DNA from: Fodinibacter sp963695175
GTDB lineage: Bacteria; Actinomycetota; Actinomycetes; Actinomycetales; Dermatophilaceae
DNA length: 64,000 nt
Direction: 5' to 3'
Assembly: GCA_963695175.1 (NCBI GenBank)
Contig: CAVOGG010000004.1
Coordinates: forward strand, 806,001-870,000
Shown: piece by piece, positions 17,457 through 26,180 of the stretch
Numbering within the stretch: position 1 is the first letter of the stretch
How the letters are laid out: every line of letters begins with the position of its first letter
Made by a program: the position numbers and the translations under genes
The notes under the pieces: model-generated
The model's input: the letters and a program-made list of their open reading frames with translations, nothing else
Databases searched by the model: none
Told to the model about the DNA's origin: nothing

Positions 17457-17939
17457 ATGGTTTTCAAGGTCGGCGAGACGGTCGTGTACCCCCACCATGG
17501 GGCAGCACGCATCGAAGAGATCAAGACCCGCACGGTCCGCGGAGAGGAGAAGCTCTACCTCAAGCTGAAGGTCGCCCAGGGTGACCTCGTGATCGAAGTT
17601 CCTGCCGAGAACTGCGACCTCGTCGGTGTCCGCGACGTGGTCTCCAAGGAAGGCCTCGACAAGGTGTTCGAGGTGCTGCGTACCCCATTCGCCGAGGAGC
17701 CGACCAACTGGTCGCGCCGCTTCAAGGCCAACCTCGAGAAGCTCGCCTCCGGCGACGTCATCAAGGTGGCCGAGGTCGTCCGCGACCTGTGGCGTCGTGA
17801 CAAGGACCGTGGGCTGTCCGCCGGCGAGAAGCGCATGCTGGCCAAGGCCCGCCAGATCCTGGTCTCCGAGCTCGCGCTCGCCGAGAAGACCGACGAGGAG
17901 AAGGCCGAAGTCATCCTCGACGAGGTCCTCGCGTCCTGA
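17457..17939 (+). CDS. carD: RNA polymerase-binding transcription factor CarD
   Basis: A 160-residue CarD: an N-terminal Tudor-like RNA polymerase interaction domain (MVFKVGETVVYPHHGAAR) that contacts the beta subunit, and a C-terminal helical DNA-binding domain containing the conserved Trp-Ser-Arg-Arg segment (TNWSRRFKAN). It stabilises open complexes, notably at rRNA promoters. It is followed 27 bases later by ispD, the conserved actinobacterial order. Confidence 0.97.
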   Translation: MVFKVGETVVYPHHGAARIEEIKTRTVRGEEKLYLKLKVAQGDLVIEVPAENCDLVGVRDVVSKEGLDKVFEVLRTPFAEEPTNWSRRFKANLEKLASGDVIKVAEVVRDLWRRDKDRGLSAGEKRMLAKARQILVSELALAEKTDEEKAEVILDEVLAS

Positions 17940-17966
17940 CGCCGGGCCACGGCCCACTCAACTGAC

Positions 17967-18692
17967 GTGATCGACGCCGACGCTGCCCCGTGCAGCGTCG
18001 GCGTCGTCGTCGTTGCTGCCGGCTCCGGCACCCGCCTCGGGGCGGGTCTACCCAAGGCGTTCGTGCCGCTGCGCGGCCGGCCCCTGCTCGGGCACGCTGT
18101 CGACACCGTGGCACGGCTCCCGCAGCTGGGCTCGCTCGTGGTCGTGGCGCCTCCCGAGGTCGCCGACCCCGCCGGCGCGTCCTGGGCGGGCGTCGACCTG
18201 CCACCGGATGCCGTGGTCGTGGCCGGTGGCGCCTCGCGGACGGCCTCCGTGGCGGCCGGGCTGGCCGCGGTGGGCGACGTCGACGTCGTGCTCGTCCACG
18301 ACGCCGCTCGGTGCCTCACCCCGCTCGCGGTGTTCGAGCGGGTCGTCGACGCGGTTCGTGGTGGAGCGGCGGGTGCCGTGCCCGGCATCCCGCTGGTCGA
18401 CACCGTCAAGACCGTCGACGCCCACGGCGTCATCACCGGCACCCCCGACCGCGCGTCGCTGCGAGCGGTGCAGACCCCCCAGGGGTTCGCGCGCGAGGTG
18501 CTCGTGGCGGCGTACCGCAGCGGTCTCGCGGCGACCGATGATGCCGCGCTCGTCGAGCTCGGTGGCCACCACGTGGTCGTCGTCGAGGGCGACGCGTTGG
18601 CGTTCAAGGTGACCACTCGCGACGACCTCGAGCATGCCGAGCGGGTGCTGGCGCAGCGTGCCGGGGCCGCGGCCGAGCGACTGCCAGACTGA
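17967..18692 (+). CDS. ispD: 2-C-methyl-D-erythritol 4-phosphate cytidylyltransferase
   Basis: A 241-residue enzyme of the non-mevalonate isoprenoid pathway that couples CTP to methylerythritol phosphate. Motifs present: VVVAAGSGTRLGAGLPKAF (CTP binding), VLVHDAARCLT and PLVDTVKTV. GTG start 27 bases after carD, with ispF starting 4 bases after its stop. Confidence 0.95.
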   Translation: MIDADAAPCSVGVVVVAAGSGTRLGAGLPKAFVPLRGRPLLGHAVDTVARLPQLGSLVVVAPPEVADPAGASWAGVDLPPDAVVVAGGASRTASVAAGLAAVGDVDVVLVHDAARCLTPLAVFERVVDAVRGGAAGAVPGIPLVDTVKTVDAHGVITGTPDRASLRAVQTPQGFAREVLVAAYRSGLAATDDAALVELGGHHVVVVEGDALAFKVTTRDDLEHAERVLAQRAGAAAERLPD

Positions 18693-18696
18693 CGCC

Positions 18697-19185
18697 ATGA
18701 GCGCACTGCCCAGGGTCGGCATCGGGGTCGACGTGCACGCCTACGCCGCCGACGGGTCAGGACGCGAGCTGTGGGTCGCCGGGCTGCTCTGGCCCGGCGA
18801 GCGCGGCCTCGACGGTCACTCCGACGCCGACGTCGCCGCCCACGCCGCCTGCGACGCGCTCTTCTCGGCGGCCGGCATCGGTGACCTCGGAGCGCACTTC
18901 GGCACGGCCCGGCCCGAGCTGGCCGGGGCGTCGGGGGCGACCCTGCTCGCCGAGGCGGCCCGTCTGGTGCGCGAGGCCGGCTTCGAGATCGGCAACGTGG
19001 CGGTCCAGGTCGTCGGCAACCGGCCGAAGATCGGCACCCGCCGGGCCGAGGCGCAGGCCGCCCTCTCGGATGCCGTGGGCGCGCCGGTGTCGGTCAGCGG
19101 CACGACCACCGACGGGCTGGGCCTGACCGGCCGGGGTGAGGGCGTCGCCGCGATCGCGACCGCCCTGGTCTACCCGCGCGGCTGA
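18697..19185 (+). CDS. ispF: 2-C-methyl-D-erythritol 2,4-cyclodiphosphate synthase
   Basis: A 162-residue enzyme acting two steps after IspD in the same isoprenoid pathway. Metal ligands are in GVDVHAY and DGHSDADVAAHA; the C-terminal TTTDGLGLTGRGEG motif closes the active site. It forms an operon with ispD. Its last 16 bases overlap the convergent small membrane gene. Confidence 0.95.
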   Translation: MSALPRVGIGVDVHAYAADGSGRELWVAGLLWPGERGLDGHSDADVAAHAACDALFSAAGIGDLGAHFGTARPELAGASGATLLAEAARLVREAGFEIGNVAVQVVGNRPKIGTRRAEAQAALSDAVGAPVSVSGTTTDGLGLTGRGEGVAAIATALVYPRG

Positions 19186-19532
19186 GCCCGGCGGGGCTCG
19201 CGGCCCAGCAGGGCCGCCCACACGACGGCGGCCAGCGACACGAGGGCCGTGAGCTCGAGGGCCCTGGTGAGCAGGAGGTCTCGCTCGAACTCGAGCACCT
19301 CGTCTTCGGTGCTCTTCACGAGGACGGCGTCGTCCAGGGACACCGGCACCAACGACCACCACCACCACGCTGCCGCCACCAGCACGCTGACACCCAGGCC
19401 GACGAACAGCGCAGTGCGCCATGCCCCGGGGGCCTTTCGCAGGGCGGCCACCGTGCCGGCGAGGGCGACGAGGAGGGGGCCGAGCACCACGAGGACGAAG
19501 TCGAGGGTGGAGTAGAAGTAGTGCGGTGTCAT
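19170..19532 (-). CDS. Small membrane protein, three predicted helices
   Basis: A 120-residue protein with hydrophobic segments at about 10-32, 40-62 and 92-112 and a Trp run (WWWW) in the second; no recognised family. Its ATG overlaps the stop of the upstream HTH gene (ATGA), so the two form a regulator-effector unit. An acidic loop lies between helices two and three. Confidence 0.65.
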   Translation of the reverse strand: MTPHYFYSTLDFVLVVLGPLLVALAGTVAALRKAPGAWRTALFVGLGVSVLVAAAWWWWSLVPVSLDDAVLVKSTEDEVLEFERDLLLTRALELTALVSLAAVVWAALLGREPRRAQPRG

Positions 19533-19867
19533 CGGCTGGGTGCGCCGCCCCCGCGGCGGTCGCTGCCGACGACCCGCGCCATCCGCTGCAGCTCCGCCAC
19601 GTGCCCGCACAGCGCCTCGCGGCCGGCCGGGGTGAGCACCACGGTCGTCACCTGGCGGCCGTCGCGCACCACGCGGTCGAGGCGCGTGTAGCCCCGGGCC
19701 GACAGGGCCTTGAGGTGCTTGGACAGCGCCGAGTCGGACAGGCCGATCTCGTCCCGTAGTGCGGCGAAGTCGGTGCCCGTCGAGGGCACGAGCAGCGCGC
19801 AGATGCGCAGCCGGTGCGGCTCGTGGATCACGTCGTCGAACACCGGGTGGGGCATGTGCCGCAGCAT
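19529..19867 (-). CDS. ArsR/MarR-type winged-helix regulator (transcriptional regulator with PadR-like helix)
   Basis: A 112-residue DNA-binding protein. Residues about 10-95 read as a winged helix: HEPHRLRICALL, then LSDSALSKHLKALSARGY (recognition helix) and a wing with GRQVTTVVLTPAGREAL. This pattern is typical of small regulators paired with a membrane protein gene, as here. Two ATGs, at 19867 and 19855, are possible; the upstream one has an AGGAAA site 11 bases before it. Confidence 0.75.
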   Translation of the reverse strand: MLRHMPHPVFDDVIHEPHRLRICALLVPSTGTDFAALRDEIGLSDSALSKHLKALSARGYTRLDRVVRDGRQVTTVVLTPAGREALCGHVAELQRMARVVGSDRRGGGAPSR

Positions 19868-20014
19868 ACGGCGCTGTTTCCTGCGCGGAAGGGCGTTCGA
19901 TGACTGTGCCAGAACCGAACCGGAGGCCCCCAACCTGCGACGACACTTCCCGGTGCCGGTCGGCCCGGGTTAGCGTGGCGCGCAGACCGCCGTCGTTCGA
20001 TGTGAGGAGCACCC

Positions 20015-21112
20015 GTGCCGCAGACCGTCCAGGGAGTCATCGCCCGAGCCAGGGGAGCGGAGGTGGAGCTCGTCGACATCGTCGTACCTGACCCCGGCCC
20101 GGGTGAGGCCGTGGTGCGCATCGAGGCGTGCGGGGTGTGCCACACCGACCTGCACTACCGCGAGGGCGGCATCAACGACGACTTCCCGTTCCTGCTCGGC
20201 CACGAGGCGGCCGGCACGGTCGAGTCAGTGGGTGAGGGCGTCACCGACGTGGCGCCGGGCGACTTCGTCATCCTGAACTGGCGCGCCGTGTGCGGCCAGT
20301 GTCGCGCCTGCCTCAGGGGCAAGCCCTGGTACTGCTTCGCGACCCACAACGCGACCCAGAAGATGACGCTCACCGACGGCACGGAGCTGACTCCGGCGCT
20401 CGGCATCGGGGCGTTCATCGAGAAGACCCTCGTGGCGTCGGGCCAGTGCACCAAGGTCGACCGGGACGCCGACGCGGCGGCCGTGGGCCTGCTCGGTTGC
20501 GGCGTGATGGCCGGGTTCGGTGCGGCGGTGAACACCGGAGGCGTGCGCCGCGGTGACTCCGTCGCGGTCATCGGATGCGGTGGTGTCGGCAACGCCGCCA
20601 TTGCCGGTGCGAGCGTGGTCGGGGCGACGACGATCATCGCCGTCGACGTCGACGACCGGAAGCTCGAGGCGGCCCGCGGCTTCGGCGCCACCCACACGGT
20701 CAACTCCTCGACCGAGGACCCGATCGAGGCGATCCGTGCCCTCACCGGTGGCCACGGGGCCGACGTGGTGGTCGAGGCGGTGGGGAGGCCGGAGACCTAC
20801 GAGCAGGCCTTCTACGCCCGCGACCTCGCCGGCACCGTCGTGCTCGTCGGGGTGCCGACGCCCGACAAGGAGATCACGCTGCCGCTCATCGACGTGTTCG
20901 GCCGCGGCGGTGCGCTGAAGTCGAGCTGGTACGGGGACTGCCTGCCCTCGCGCGACTTCCCGATGCTCGTCGACCTCTACCGCCAGGGCCGCTTCGACCT
21001 CGACGCCTTCGTCAGCGAGCGGATCGGCATCGGCGACGTCGAGGCGGCCTTCGACAAGATGCACCACGGCGACGTGCTGCGCTCCGTCGTCGTCATGGAC
21101 GCCGCGCAGTGA
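20015..21112 (+). CDS. S-(hydroxymethyl)mycothiol dehydrogenase
   Basis: A 365-residue zinc alcohol dehydrogenase that oxidises the formaldehyde-mycothiol adduct with NAD. Catalytic zinc ligands are in ACGVCHTDLHY and LLGHEAAG; the structural zinc loop is CGQCRACLRGKPWYC; the NAD fold has VIGCGGVGNAAIAGA. The sequence closely follows the mycothiol-dependent class (MscR/AdhE2-like). GTG start after a GAGGAG site, with a TAGCGT box 40 bases upstream. The coupled hydrolase gene starts in its stop codon. mshA in the same window supplies the thiol. Confidence 0.93.
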   Translation: MPQTVQGVIARARGAEVELVDIVVPDPGPGEAVVRIEACGVCHTDLHYREGGINDDFPFLLGHEAAGTVESVGEGVTDVAPGDFVILNWRAVCGQCRACLRGKPWYCFATHNATQKMTLTDGTELTPALGIGAFIEKTLVASGQCTKVDRDADAAAVGLLGCGVMAGFGAAVNTGGVRRGDSVAVIGCGGVGNAAIAGASVVGATTIIAVDVDDRKLEAARGFGATHTVNSSTEDPIEAIRALTGGHGADVVVEAVGRPETYEQAFYARDLAGTVVLVGVPTPDKEITLPLIDVFGRGGALKSSWYGDCLPSRDFPMLVDLYRQGRFDLDAFVSERIGIGDVEAAFDKMHHGDVLRSVVVMDAAQ

Positions 21113-21771
21113 CCGACATCGGGATGCCGGTGCCCACCTCCGCCGGCGGCGTGCGGGTCGAGCGGGTGGTCACCGCCGGGGTCTTCGAGCTCGACGGCGG
21201 CTCGTGGGAGGTCGAGAACAACGTCTGGCTGGTCGGTGACGACACCGAGGTGCTCGTCGTCGACGCCGCCCACGACGCCGGCGCGATCCTGGCCGCCGTC
21301 GACGGTCGGCGGGTCGTCGCGGTGGTGTGCACCCACGGGCACAACGACCACGTGAACGCCGTGGCTGAGCTGGTGACGGCGACCGGTGCCACGGCGCACC
21401 TCCACCCCGACGACCGGGTGCTCTGGGACCAGAGCCAGACGGTGCCCCCCGGCGGCGAGCTGGCCGACGGGCAGGTCTTCACGGTCGGCGACGTCGAGCT
21501 GACCGTGCTGCACACCCCGGGACACGCCCCCGGGGCCTGCTGCCTCCACGCACCGGCCCTGGGCGCGCTGCTCTCCGGCGACACCCTGTTCAACGGCGGG
21601 CCCGGCGCCACCGGGCGGTCGTACTCCGACTTCCCGACCATCGTCGAGTCGATCCGCACCCGGCTGCTCGACCTGCCCGCGGACACCGTGGTGCTCACCG
21701 GCCACGGCGACCCCACGACGATCGGCGCCGAGGCCCCGCACCTGCAGGACTGGATCGCCCGCGGCCACTGA
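21109..21771 (+). CDS. Metallo-beta-lactamase-fold hydrolase, likely S-formylmycothiol hydrolase
   Basis: A 220-residue MBL-fold enzyme with the metal motif THGHNDHVNA, a further His in HTPGHAPG, and SGDTLFNGGPG. It overlaps the dehydrogenase gene by GTGA. In actinobacteria this pair completes mycothiol-dependent formaldehyde oxidation, releasing formate; the hydrolase step is inferred from this pairing. A long palindrome starts directly at its stop codon. Confidence 0.85.
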   Translation: MTDIGMPVPTSAGGVRVERVVTAGVFELDGGSWEVENNVWLVGDDTEVLVVDAAHDAGAILAAVDGRRVVAVVCTHGHNDHVNAVAELVTATGATAHLHPDDRVLWDQSQTVPPGGELADGQVFTVGDVELTVLHTPGHAPGACCLHAPALGALLSGDTLFNGGPGATGRSYSDFPTIVESIRTRLLDLPADTVVLTGHGDPTTIGAEAPHLQDWIARGH

Positions 21772-21864
21772 ACAACTTTCTCGCCCGATGCAGGAACCTT
21801 CACGTCGGCACCACTTCGGTTGTGGTGTCGAGGTGAAGGTCGTCGCACCGGGCGGGAAAGTTGT
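21772..21864. repeat. Intergenic nested palindrome B
   Basis: Sixteen-base outer arms (21772-21787 ACAACTTTCTCGCCCG with 21849-21864, one G-T pair) enclose ACCTTCAC/GTGAAGGT (21796-21803 and 21833-21840) and CACCAC/GTGGTG (21809-21814 and 21822-21827). It begins at the MBL stop codon and ends 51 bases before cysS. Terminator function is plausible; the CAACTTT word is shared with palindrome A. Confidence 0.75.
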
Positions 21865-21915
21865 GGCCCCGGAGAGGAATCGGGGGATGGGCGCCCTCGC
21901 CGGTAACCTTGCCCG

Positions 21916-23349
21916 GTGACCCTCAGGCTGTTCGACTCCCTCACGCGCGAGCTGCGTGACTTCGTCCCCGTCGTGCCAGGCAAGGCGGGGATCTACATCT
22001 GTGGGCTCACCACCCAGGCGCCGCCGCACCTGGGTCACGTGCGCTTCGCGGTCGCGTTCGACGTGCTCCGCCGCTGGATGACGCGCGGCCACGGACTCGA
22101 TGTCACCCTCATCCGCAACGTCACCGACATCGACGACAAGATCCTCGCGAAGTCGGCCGAGAACGGTGAACCCTGGTACGCCGTCTCGTACCGCAACGAG
22201 ATCGAGACCGCGGCCGCACTCGAGGCGCTCGGCGTGCTGCCGCCCACCTACGAGCCGCGCGCCACCGGCCACGTACCCGAGATGGTCACCCTGATGGACG
22301 CCCTCATCGCCAAGGGTCACGCCTACGCGGCCGGCGACGGCAGCGGCGACGTCTACTTCGACGTGCGCAGCTGGCCGGCCTACGGCGAGCTCACCCGGCA
22401 GAAGGTCGACGACATGGTCGACGCCGAGGATGCCGACCCGCGCGGCAAGCGCGACCCCCGCGACTTCGCGCTGTGGAAGGGCCGCAAGGAGAGCGAGCCC
22501 GAGACCGCCTCGTGGCCCACCCCCTTCGGCGCGGGCCGCCCCGGCTGGCACCTCGAGTGCTCCGCGATGGCGCGCAAGTACCTCGGCGACACCTTCGACA
22601 TCCACGGCGGCGGCGTCGACCTGCGCTTTCCCCACCACGAGAACGAGATGGCGCAGTCGCGCGCGGCCGGCCTCGGCTTCGCCAACTACTGGCTGCACAA
22701 CGCGTGGGTCACGATGGGCGGCGAGAAGATGAGCAAGTCGCTCGGCAACTCGCTGCGGGTCAGCGAGGTCGTCAAGGAGCACCGCCCGCTCGCCGTGCGC
22801 TACTACCTCACCGCGGCGCACTACCGCTCGATGATCGAGTTCCACCCGGGCTCGATCGAGGAGTCGGCCACCGCCGTCGAGCGCATCGAGGGCTTCCTAC
22901 GGCGCGCCCTGCCCGGGGTCGTCACCGCCGTGCCGACCGGCGACGAGACGCTGCCCGAGGGCTTCCGCGAGGCGATGGACGACGACCTCGGCGTCTCGGG
23001 CGCGCTCGCGGAGGTGCACGAGGCCGTGCGCGCCGGCAACACCTCCCTCGACGACGGTGACCACGAGGATGCCGCGGCGATCGCCCGCGTCGTCATCGCG
23101 ATGACCGACGTGCTCGGCGTCAACCCGCTCGACCCGGCCTGGTCGGCCGGCGACTCAGGGGCCGCAGACGCCCTCGCGAGCCTTGACGCCCTCGTCAAGG
23201 AGCGCATCTCGGCCCGGGCCCATGCCCGGTCCGCCCGTGACTACGACACCGCGGATTCCATCCGCGACGAGCTCGCCGCCGCCGGCATCGCGCTCGAGGA
23301 CACCGCTGCGGGGGCCCGTTGGTCCCTCGCGCGGGGACGGAGTGAATGA
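21916..23349 (+). CDS. cysS: Cysteinyl-tRNA synthetase
   Basis: A 477-residue class I synthetase. The HIGH-type motif is PPHLGHVR, the KMSKS motif is GEKMSKSLGNS, and the zinc site comprises the CGL near residue 15, GWHLECSAM and FPHHENEMAQS. Length is typical for CysS, and the upstream mshA does not confuse it with the related MshC ligase because the C-terminal anticodon-binding domain is full length. A TAACCT box ends 7 bases before the GTG (leaderless). It is coupled to rlmB by ATGA. Confidence 0.95.
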   Translation: MTLRLFDSLTRELRDFVPVVPGKAGIYICGLTTQAPPHLGHVRFAVAFDVLRRWMTRGHGLDVTLIRNVTDIDDKILAKSAENGEPWYAVSYRNEIETAAALEALGVLPPTYEPRATGHVPEMVTLMDALIAKGHAYAAGDGSGDVYFDVRSWPAYGELTRQKVDDMVDAEDADPRGKRDPRDFALWKGRKESEPETASWPTPFGAGRPGWHLECSAMARKYLGDTFDIHGGGVDLRFPHHENEMAQSRAAGLGFANYWLHNAWVTMGGEKMSKSLGNSLRVSEVVKEHRPLAVRYYLTAAHYRSMIEFHPGSIEESATAVERIEGFLRRALPGVVTAVPTGDETLPEGFREAMDDDLGVSGALAEVHEAVRAGNTSLDDGDHEDAAAIARVVIAMTDVLGVNPLDPAWSAGDSGAADALASLDALVKERISARAHARSARDYDTADSIRDELAAAGIALEDTAAGARWSLARGRSE

Positions 23350-24305
23350 CGATGGCCGGTAACTCCCAGCGACGCGGTGCAGTGCGCACCGGCAACAAGA
23401 AGGGCCCCCAGGTCGGGTCCGGCGGCCAGCGCCGCCGCGGCCTCGAGGGCAAGGGCCCGACGCCCAAGGCCGCCGATCGCCCGAACCACAAGGCGCACAA
23501 GGCGGCCGGCGCCACAGAGCGACGCGGTGGCGGCCAGGCCGGGCGCACGAGCACCCGCAAGAACAAGGCCAGCAGCGAGATGGTCGCCGGTCGCAACTCC
23601 GTGCTCGAGGCGCTGCGCGCCGACGTCCCGGTGACGACGATGTACGTCGCCGGCCGGATCGACTCCGACGACCGGGTCCGCGAGGCGCTCAAGATCGCGA
23701 CGGAGCGCGGCATCCCAGTGCTCGAGACCCCGCGCGGCGAGCTCGACCGGCTCACCGACGGGTCGGTGCACCAGGGGCTGGCCCTGCAGGTGCCGCCCTA
23801 CGAGTACGCGCACCCGAGCGACCTGATCGACCCCGAGGCACCCGGCATCCCGCTCGTCGTGGCCCTCGACGGCATCACCGACCCGCGCAACCTGGGCGCC
23901 ATCGTGCGCTCGGTGGCGGCGTTCGGCGGGCACGGCGTGGTCGTGCCGAGCAGGCGCTCGGCCGGCATGACGGCCTCCGCGTGGAAGTCGTCCGCCGGTG
24001 CCGCGGCGCGCATTCCGGTGGCCCAGGCCACCAACCTGAACCGGGCTCTCGAGGACTACAAGAAGGCCGGCTTCTTCATCATCGGCCTCGACATGGACGG
24101 CGACGTCGAGCTGCCCGACCTCGAGCTCGCGTCGGAGCCGCTCGTGGTCGTCGTGGGGTCCGAGGGCAAGGGCCTGTCGCGGCTCGTGCGCGAGCACTGC
24201 GACCAGATCGTGTCGGTGCCGATGAGCTCGGCCGTGGAGTCGCTCAACGCCGGTATCGCCACCGGGGTCACCCTCTATGAGGTCGCGCGCCGCCGGCGTC
24301 GCTGA
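23346..24305 (+). CDS. rlmB: 23S rRNA 2'-O-methyltransferase RlmB (SpoU family)
   Basis: A 319-residue SpoU-class methyltransferase that methylates the 2'-O of a guanosine in the 23S peptidyl transferase region. It has a basic, disordered N-terminal extension of about 75 residues, a substrate-binding domain (AGRNSVLEALRA), and the knotted catalytic domain with DGITDPRNLGAIVRSV, GSEGKGLSRLV and VPMSSAVESLNAG. Overlap with cysS by ATGA fixes the start; an ATG two codons later is possible. Confidence 0.92.
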   Translation: MTMAGNSQRRGAVRTGNKKGPQVGSGGQRRRGLEGKGPTPKAADRPNHKAHKAAGATERRGGGQAGRTSTRKNKASSEMVAGRNSVLEALRADVPVTTMYVAGRIDSDDRVREALKIATERGIPVLETPRGELDRLTDGSVHQGLALQVPPYEYAHPSDLIDPEAPGIPLVVALDGITDPRNLGAIVRSVAAFGGHGVVVPSRRSAGMTASAWKSSAGAAARIPVAQATNLNRALEDYKKAGFFIIGLDMDGDVELPDLELASEPLVVVVGSEGKGLSRLVREHCDQIVSVPMSSAVESLNAGIATGVTLYEVARRRRR

Positions 24306-24311
24306 GCGGGG

Positions 24312-24740
24312 TCAGGCCGGGGAGAGCCAGTCCCACCCCGGGACGTTGCGCAGCACCCCGAAGACCAGGGCTGCGACCGCGATGCCGACCGGAACCCATG
24401 CGGGCACCGCCGGGGCAGCCGAGCCGTGGCGACGCCGATAGGTGACGCGGTAGCCGACCCAGACGAGCACGGCGACGAGCAGCAGTGGCACGGCCGGGTT
24501 GCGCGCAAAAGCACCGCCGACGTCGGCGTGCATCAGGTCGTAGGCGGCACGCGTGCCACCACAGGCCGGGCAGTAGAGGCCGGTCAGGCTGTACAGGACG
24601 CACTGCGGGTAGCTGCCGGCGACGTGCGGGTCATGGGTGCCGAGGTAGGCCAGCCCACCTGCGACCGCGACCGACCCGGCCACGACGAACCCCGCGCCGG
24701 GGCGCCGAAGCGCCCCGGCTGCGGAGATGTGGCTCGTCAT
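24312..24740 (-). CDS. DUF2752 membrane protein (copy 1)
   Basis: A 142-residue protein with the DUF2752 motif CPACGGTRAAYDL between membrane helices, and the closing NVPGWDWLSP. Function unknown. A second DUF2752 gene (26181-26624) lies on the opposite side of two proline-rich membrane genes, and both end in nearly the same NxPGWxWLSP sequence, indicating relatedness. Confidence 0.8.
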   Translation of the reverse strand: MTSHISAAGALRRPGAGFVVAGSVAVAGGLAYLGTHDPHVAGSYPQCVLYSLTGLYCPACGGTRAAYDLMHADVGGAFARNPAVPLLLVAVLVWVGYRVTYRRRHGSAAPAVPAWVPVGIAVAALVFGVLRNVPGWDWLSPA

Positions 24741-24762
24741 GGTCGGTACTCCTTGTAGGTGT

Positions 24763-25554
24763 CTAGCCGCCGAAGACGTTCGACGCACCGATACCGAAGG
24801 CGATGATCGACAGGATGACGCCGACCGCGCCCGTGATGAGGCCGCCGAGGGCCAGGTTCTCGCTCTCCTTGCCGACACCCGTGCGGCCGATCTCGGCTCG
24901 CGTGAGGTAGCCGAGCACGGCGCCGACCAGACCGAGGACCAGCCCGATCGGGCTGCAGCAGAAGGCGAAGACGATGCTGGCGATGCCGGTCACCAACGAG
25001 ATGAGCGCCCTGTTGTTGCGGGGCGGGGCGGCCGTGGGGAACGGCGGGGGAGCGCCCGGCGCCCCCGAGTCGTAGGCGCCGGTGGGAGCGGGGAGGTACC
25101 CACCCTCGGACGGCGGCGGAGGAGGCGGGTAGCCACCCATGCCCGGCGGCGGGGGAGGCGGCGGGTAACCACCAGCGGCGGGCGGCGGGGGCGGGTAGCC
25201 ACCTTCGGCCGGGGGCGGCGGGTAGCCACCTTCGGCGGGCGGCGGGGGCGGGTAGCCACCAGCCGCGGGCGGCGGCGGTGCGTAGCCACCTTCGGCGGGC
25301 GGAGGCGGGGGCGGGGGTGCGTAGGCACCTTCGGCGGGCGGCGGCGGAGGCGGCGGGTAGCCACCTTCGGCGGGCGGAGGCGGGGGCGGAGGGCTGAAGG
25401 TGCCCTCGCCGCTGGGGTCGGACGTCGACGGCGTCGAGTAGTCATCGCCCTCGGACTCGGCTGCGGGCGGCGGCGGGGGCGGCGTCTCGCCGTCCTCGGC
25501 GCTGGGCTCGCGCGGCTCCTCTGGCGGGGGCGGGGGCGGCGTGCTGCTGCTCAT
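24763..25554 (-). CDS. Proline-rich repeat protein with C-terminal DUF4190 membrane domain
   Basis: A 263-residue protein. Residues about 1-175 are disordered, with at least eight repeats of the type PPPPAEGGY. The last about 75 residues form a DUF4190-type pair of membrane helices (LISLVTGIASIVFAF, LALGGLITGAVGVIL). The tail probably faces the cytoplasm and may bind partners, but the function is unknown. The repeat coding DNA is itself repetitive (25100-25400). It is co-oriented with the downstream DUF2752 gene. Confidence 0.8.
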   Translation of the reverse strand: MSSSTPPPPPPEEPREPSAEDGETPPPPPPAAESEGDDYSTPSTSDPSGEGTFSPPPPPPPAEGGYPPPPPPPAEGAYAPPPPPPPAEGGYAPPPPAAGGYPPPPPAEGGYPPPPAEGGYPPPPPAAGGYPPPPPPPGMGGYPPPPPPSEGGYLPAPTGAYDSGAPGAPPPFPTAAPPRNNRALISLVTGIASIVFAFCCSPIGLVLGLVGAVLGYLTRAEIGRTGVGKESENLALGGLITGAVGVILSIIAFGIGASNVFGG

Positions 25555-25806
25555 GCGTGCTCCGTCGGGTGGTCGGGCCGGGGTGCTGACGCTGGTCACC
25601 CTAGCGCCGCCGTGCACCGCGGTCCGAGACTTCGGGGCCAGGTCGCGCAGGCGCGTTGCGCGGCATCCGGGCGGTGGTGCCGGGCCGACCGGCGGCCCGC
25701 GCAGCACCGCGGTGGGCGTATCCGGCCCCGCCGCTTTGCTGTACAAAGGTGTCTCGCAGGGTCCCACCGGGGAGTGCGGACCCCCCAGTGCACCTGAAAG
25801 GGAACC

Positions 25807-26172
25807 ATGTCTGACGCAGGACCGCCCCCTCCTCCGCCGCCCTACGGCTCCGGCGGCGGCTATGCCGCGCCGCCGCCGCCGCCCCCGCTCGGTGGCGGAG
25901 CAGCCGCAGGCCCACCCGACAACAAGCTCGTCTGGTCGATCCTGGTCACCCTGTTCTGCTGCCTGCCCTTCGGCATCGTGGCGATCATCAAGTCGGCCGA
26001 GGTCAACAGCAAGTGGGCCGCCGGTGACGTCGCCGGCGCGAACCAGGCCGCGGCCGACGCCGGCAAGTGGATCAAGTGGTCGGTGATCGTCAGCATCATC
26101 GCCGCGGTCATCGGCATCGTCTTCTGGATCCTGATCGTCATCCTCGCGGCCGGCTCCTCCTCCAACGGGTAA
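25807..26172 (+). CDS. CD225/dispanin-family small membrane protein with proline-rich tail
   Basis: A 121-residue protein: a Pro/Gly-rich N terminus (PPPPPPPYGSG), then a CD225-type domain of two helices (LVWSILVTLFCCLPFGIVAII and the C-terminal helix) with the conserved loop KSAEVNSKWAAGD. Bacterial CD225 proteins have no settled function. It diverges from the proline-rich gene at 25554; the 252-base gap holds no gene but probably both promoters. Confidence 0.85.
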   Translation: MSDAGPPPPPPPYGSGGGYAAPPPPPPLGGGAAAGPPDNKLVWSILVTLFCCLPFGIVAIIKSAEVNSKWAAGDVAGANQAAADAGKWIKWSVIVSIIAAVIGIVFWILIVILAAGSSSNG

Positions 26173-26180
26173 CGACCTTC

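Noticed and set aside
20977..22845. A 622-codon open frame on the - strand
   Set aside because: It covers the metallo-hydrolase and cysS in antisense and has no recognisable domain.
25100..25400. Regularly spaced repeats resembling a CRISPR array
   Set aside because: The period matches codons of the PPPPAEGGY protein repeat, spacers are not unique, and no cas genes are present.
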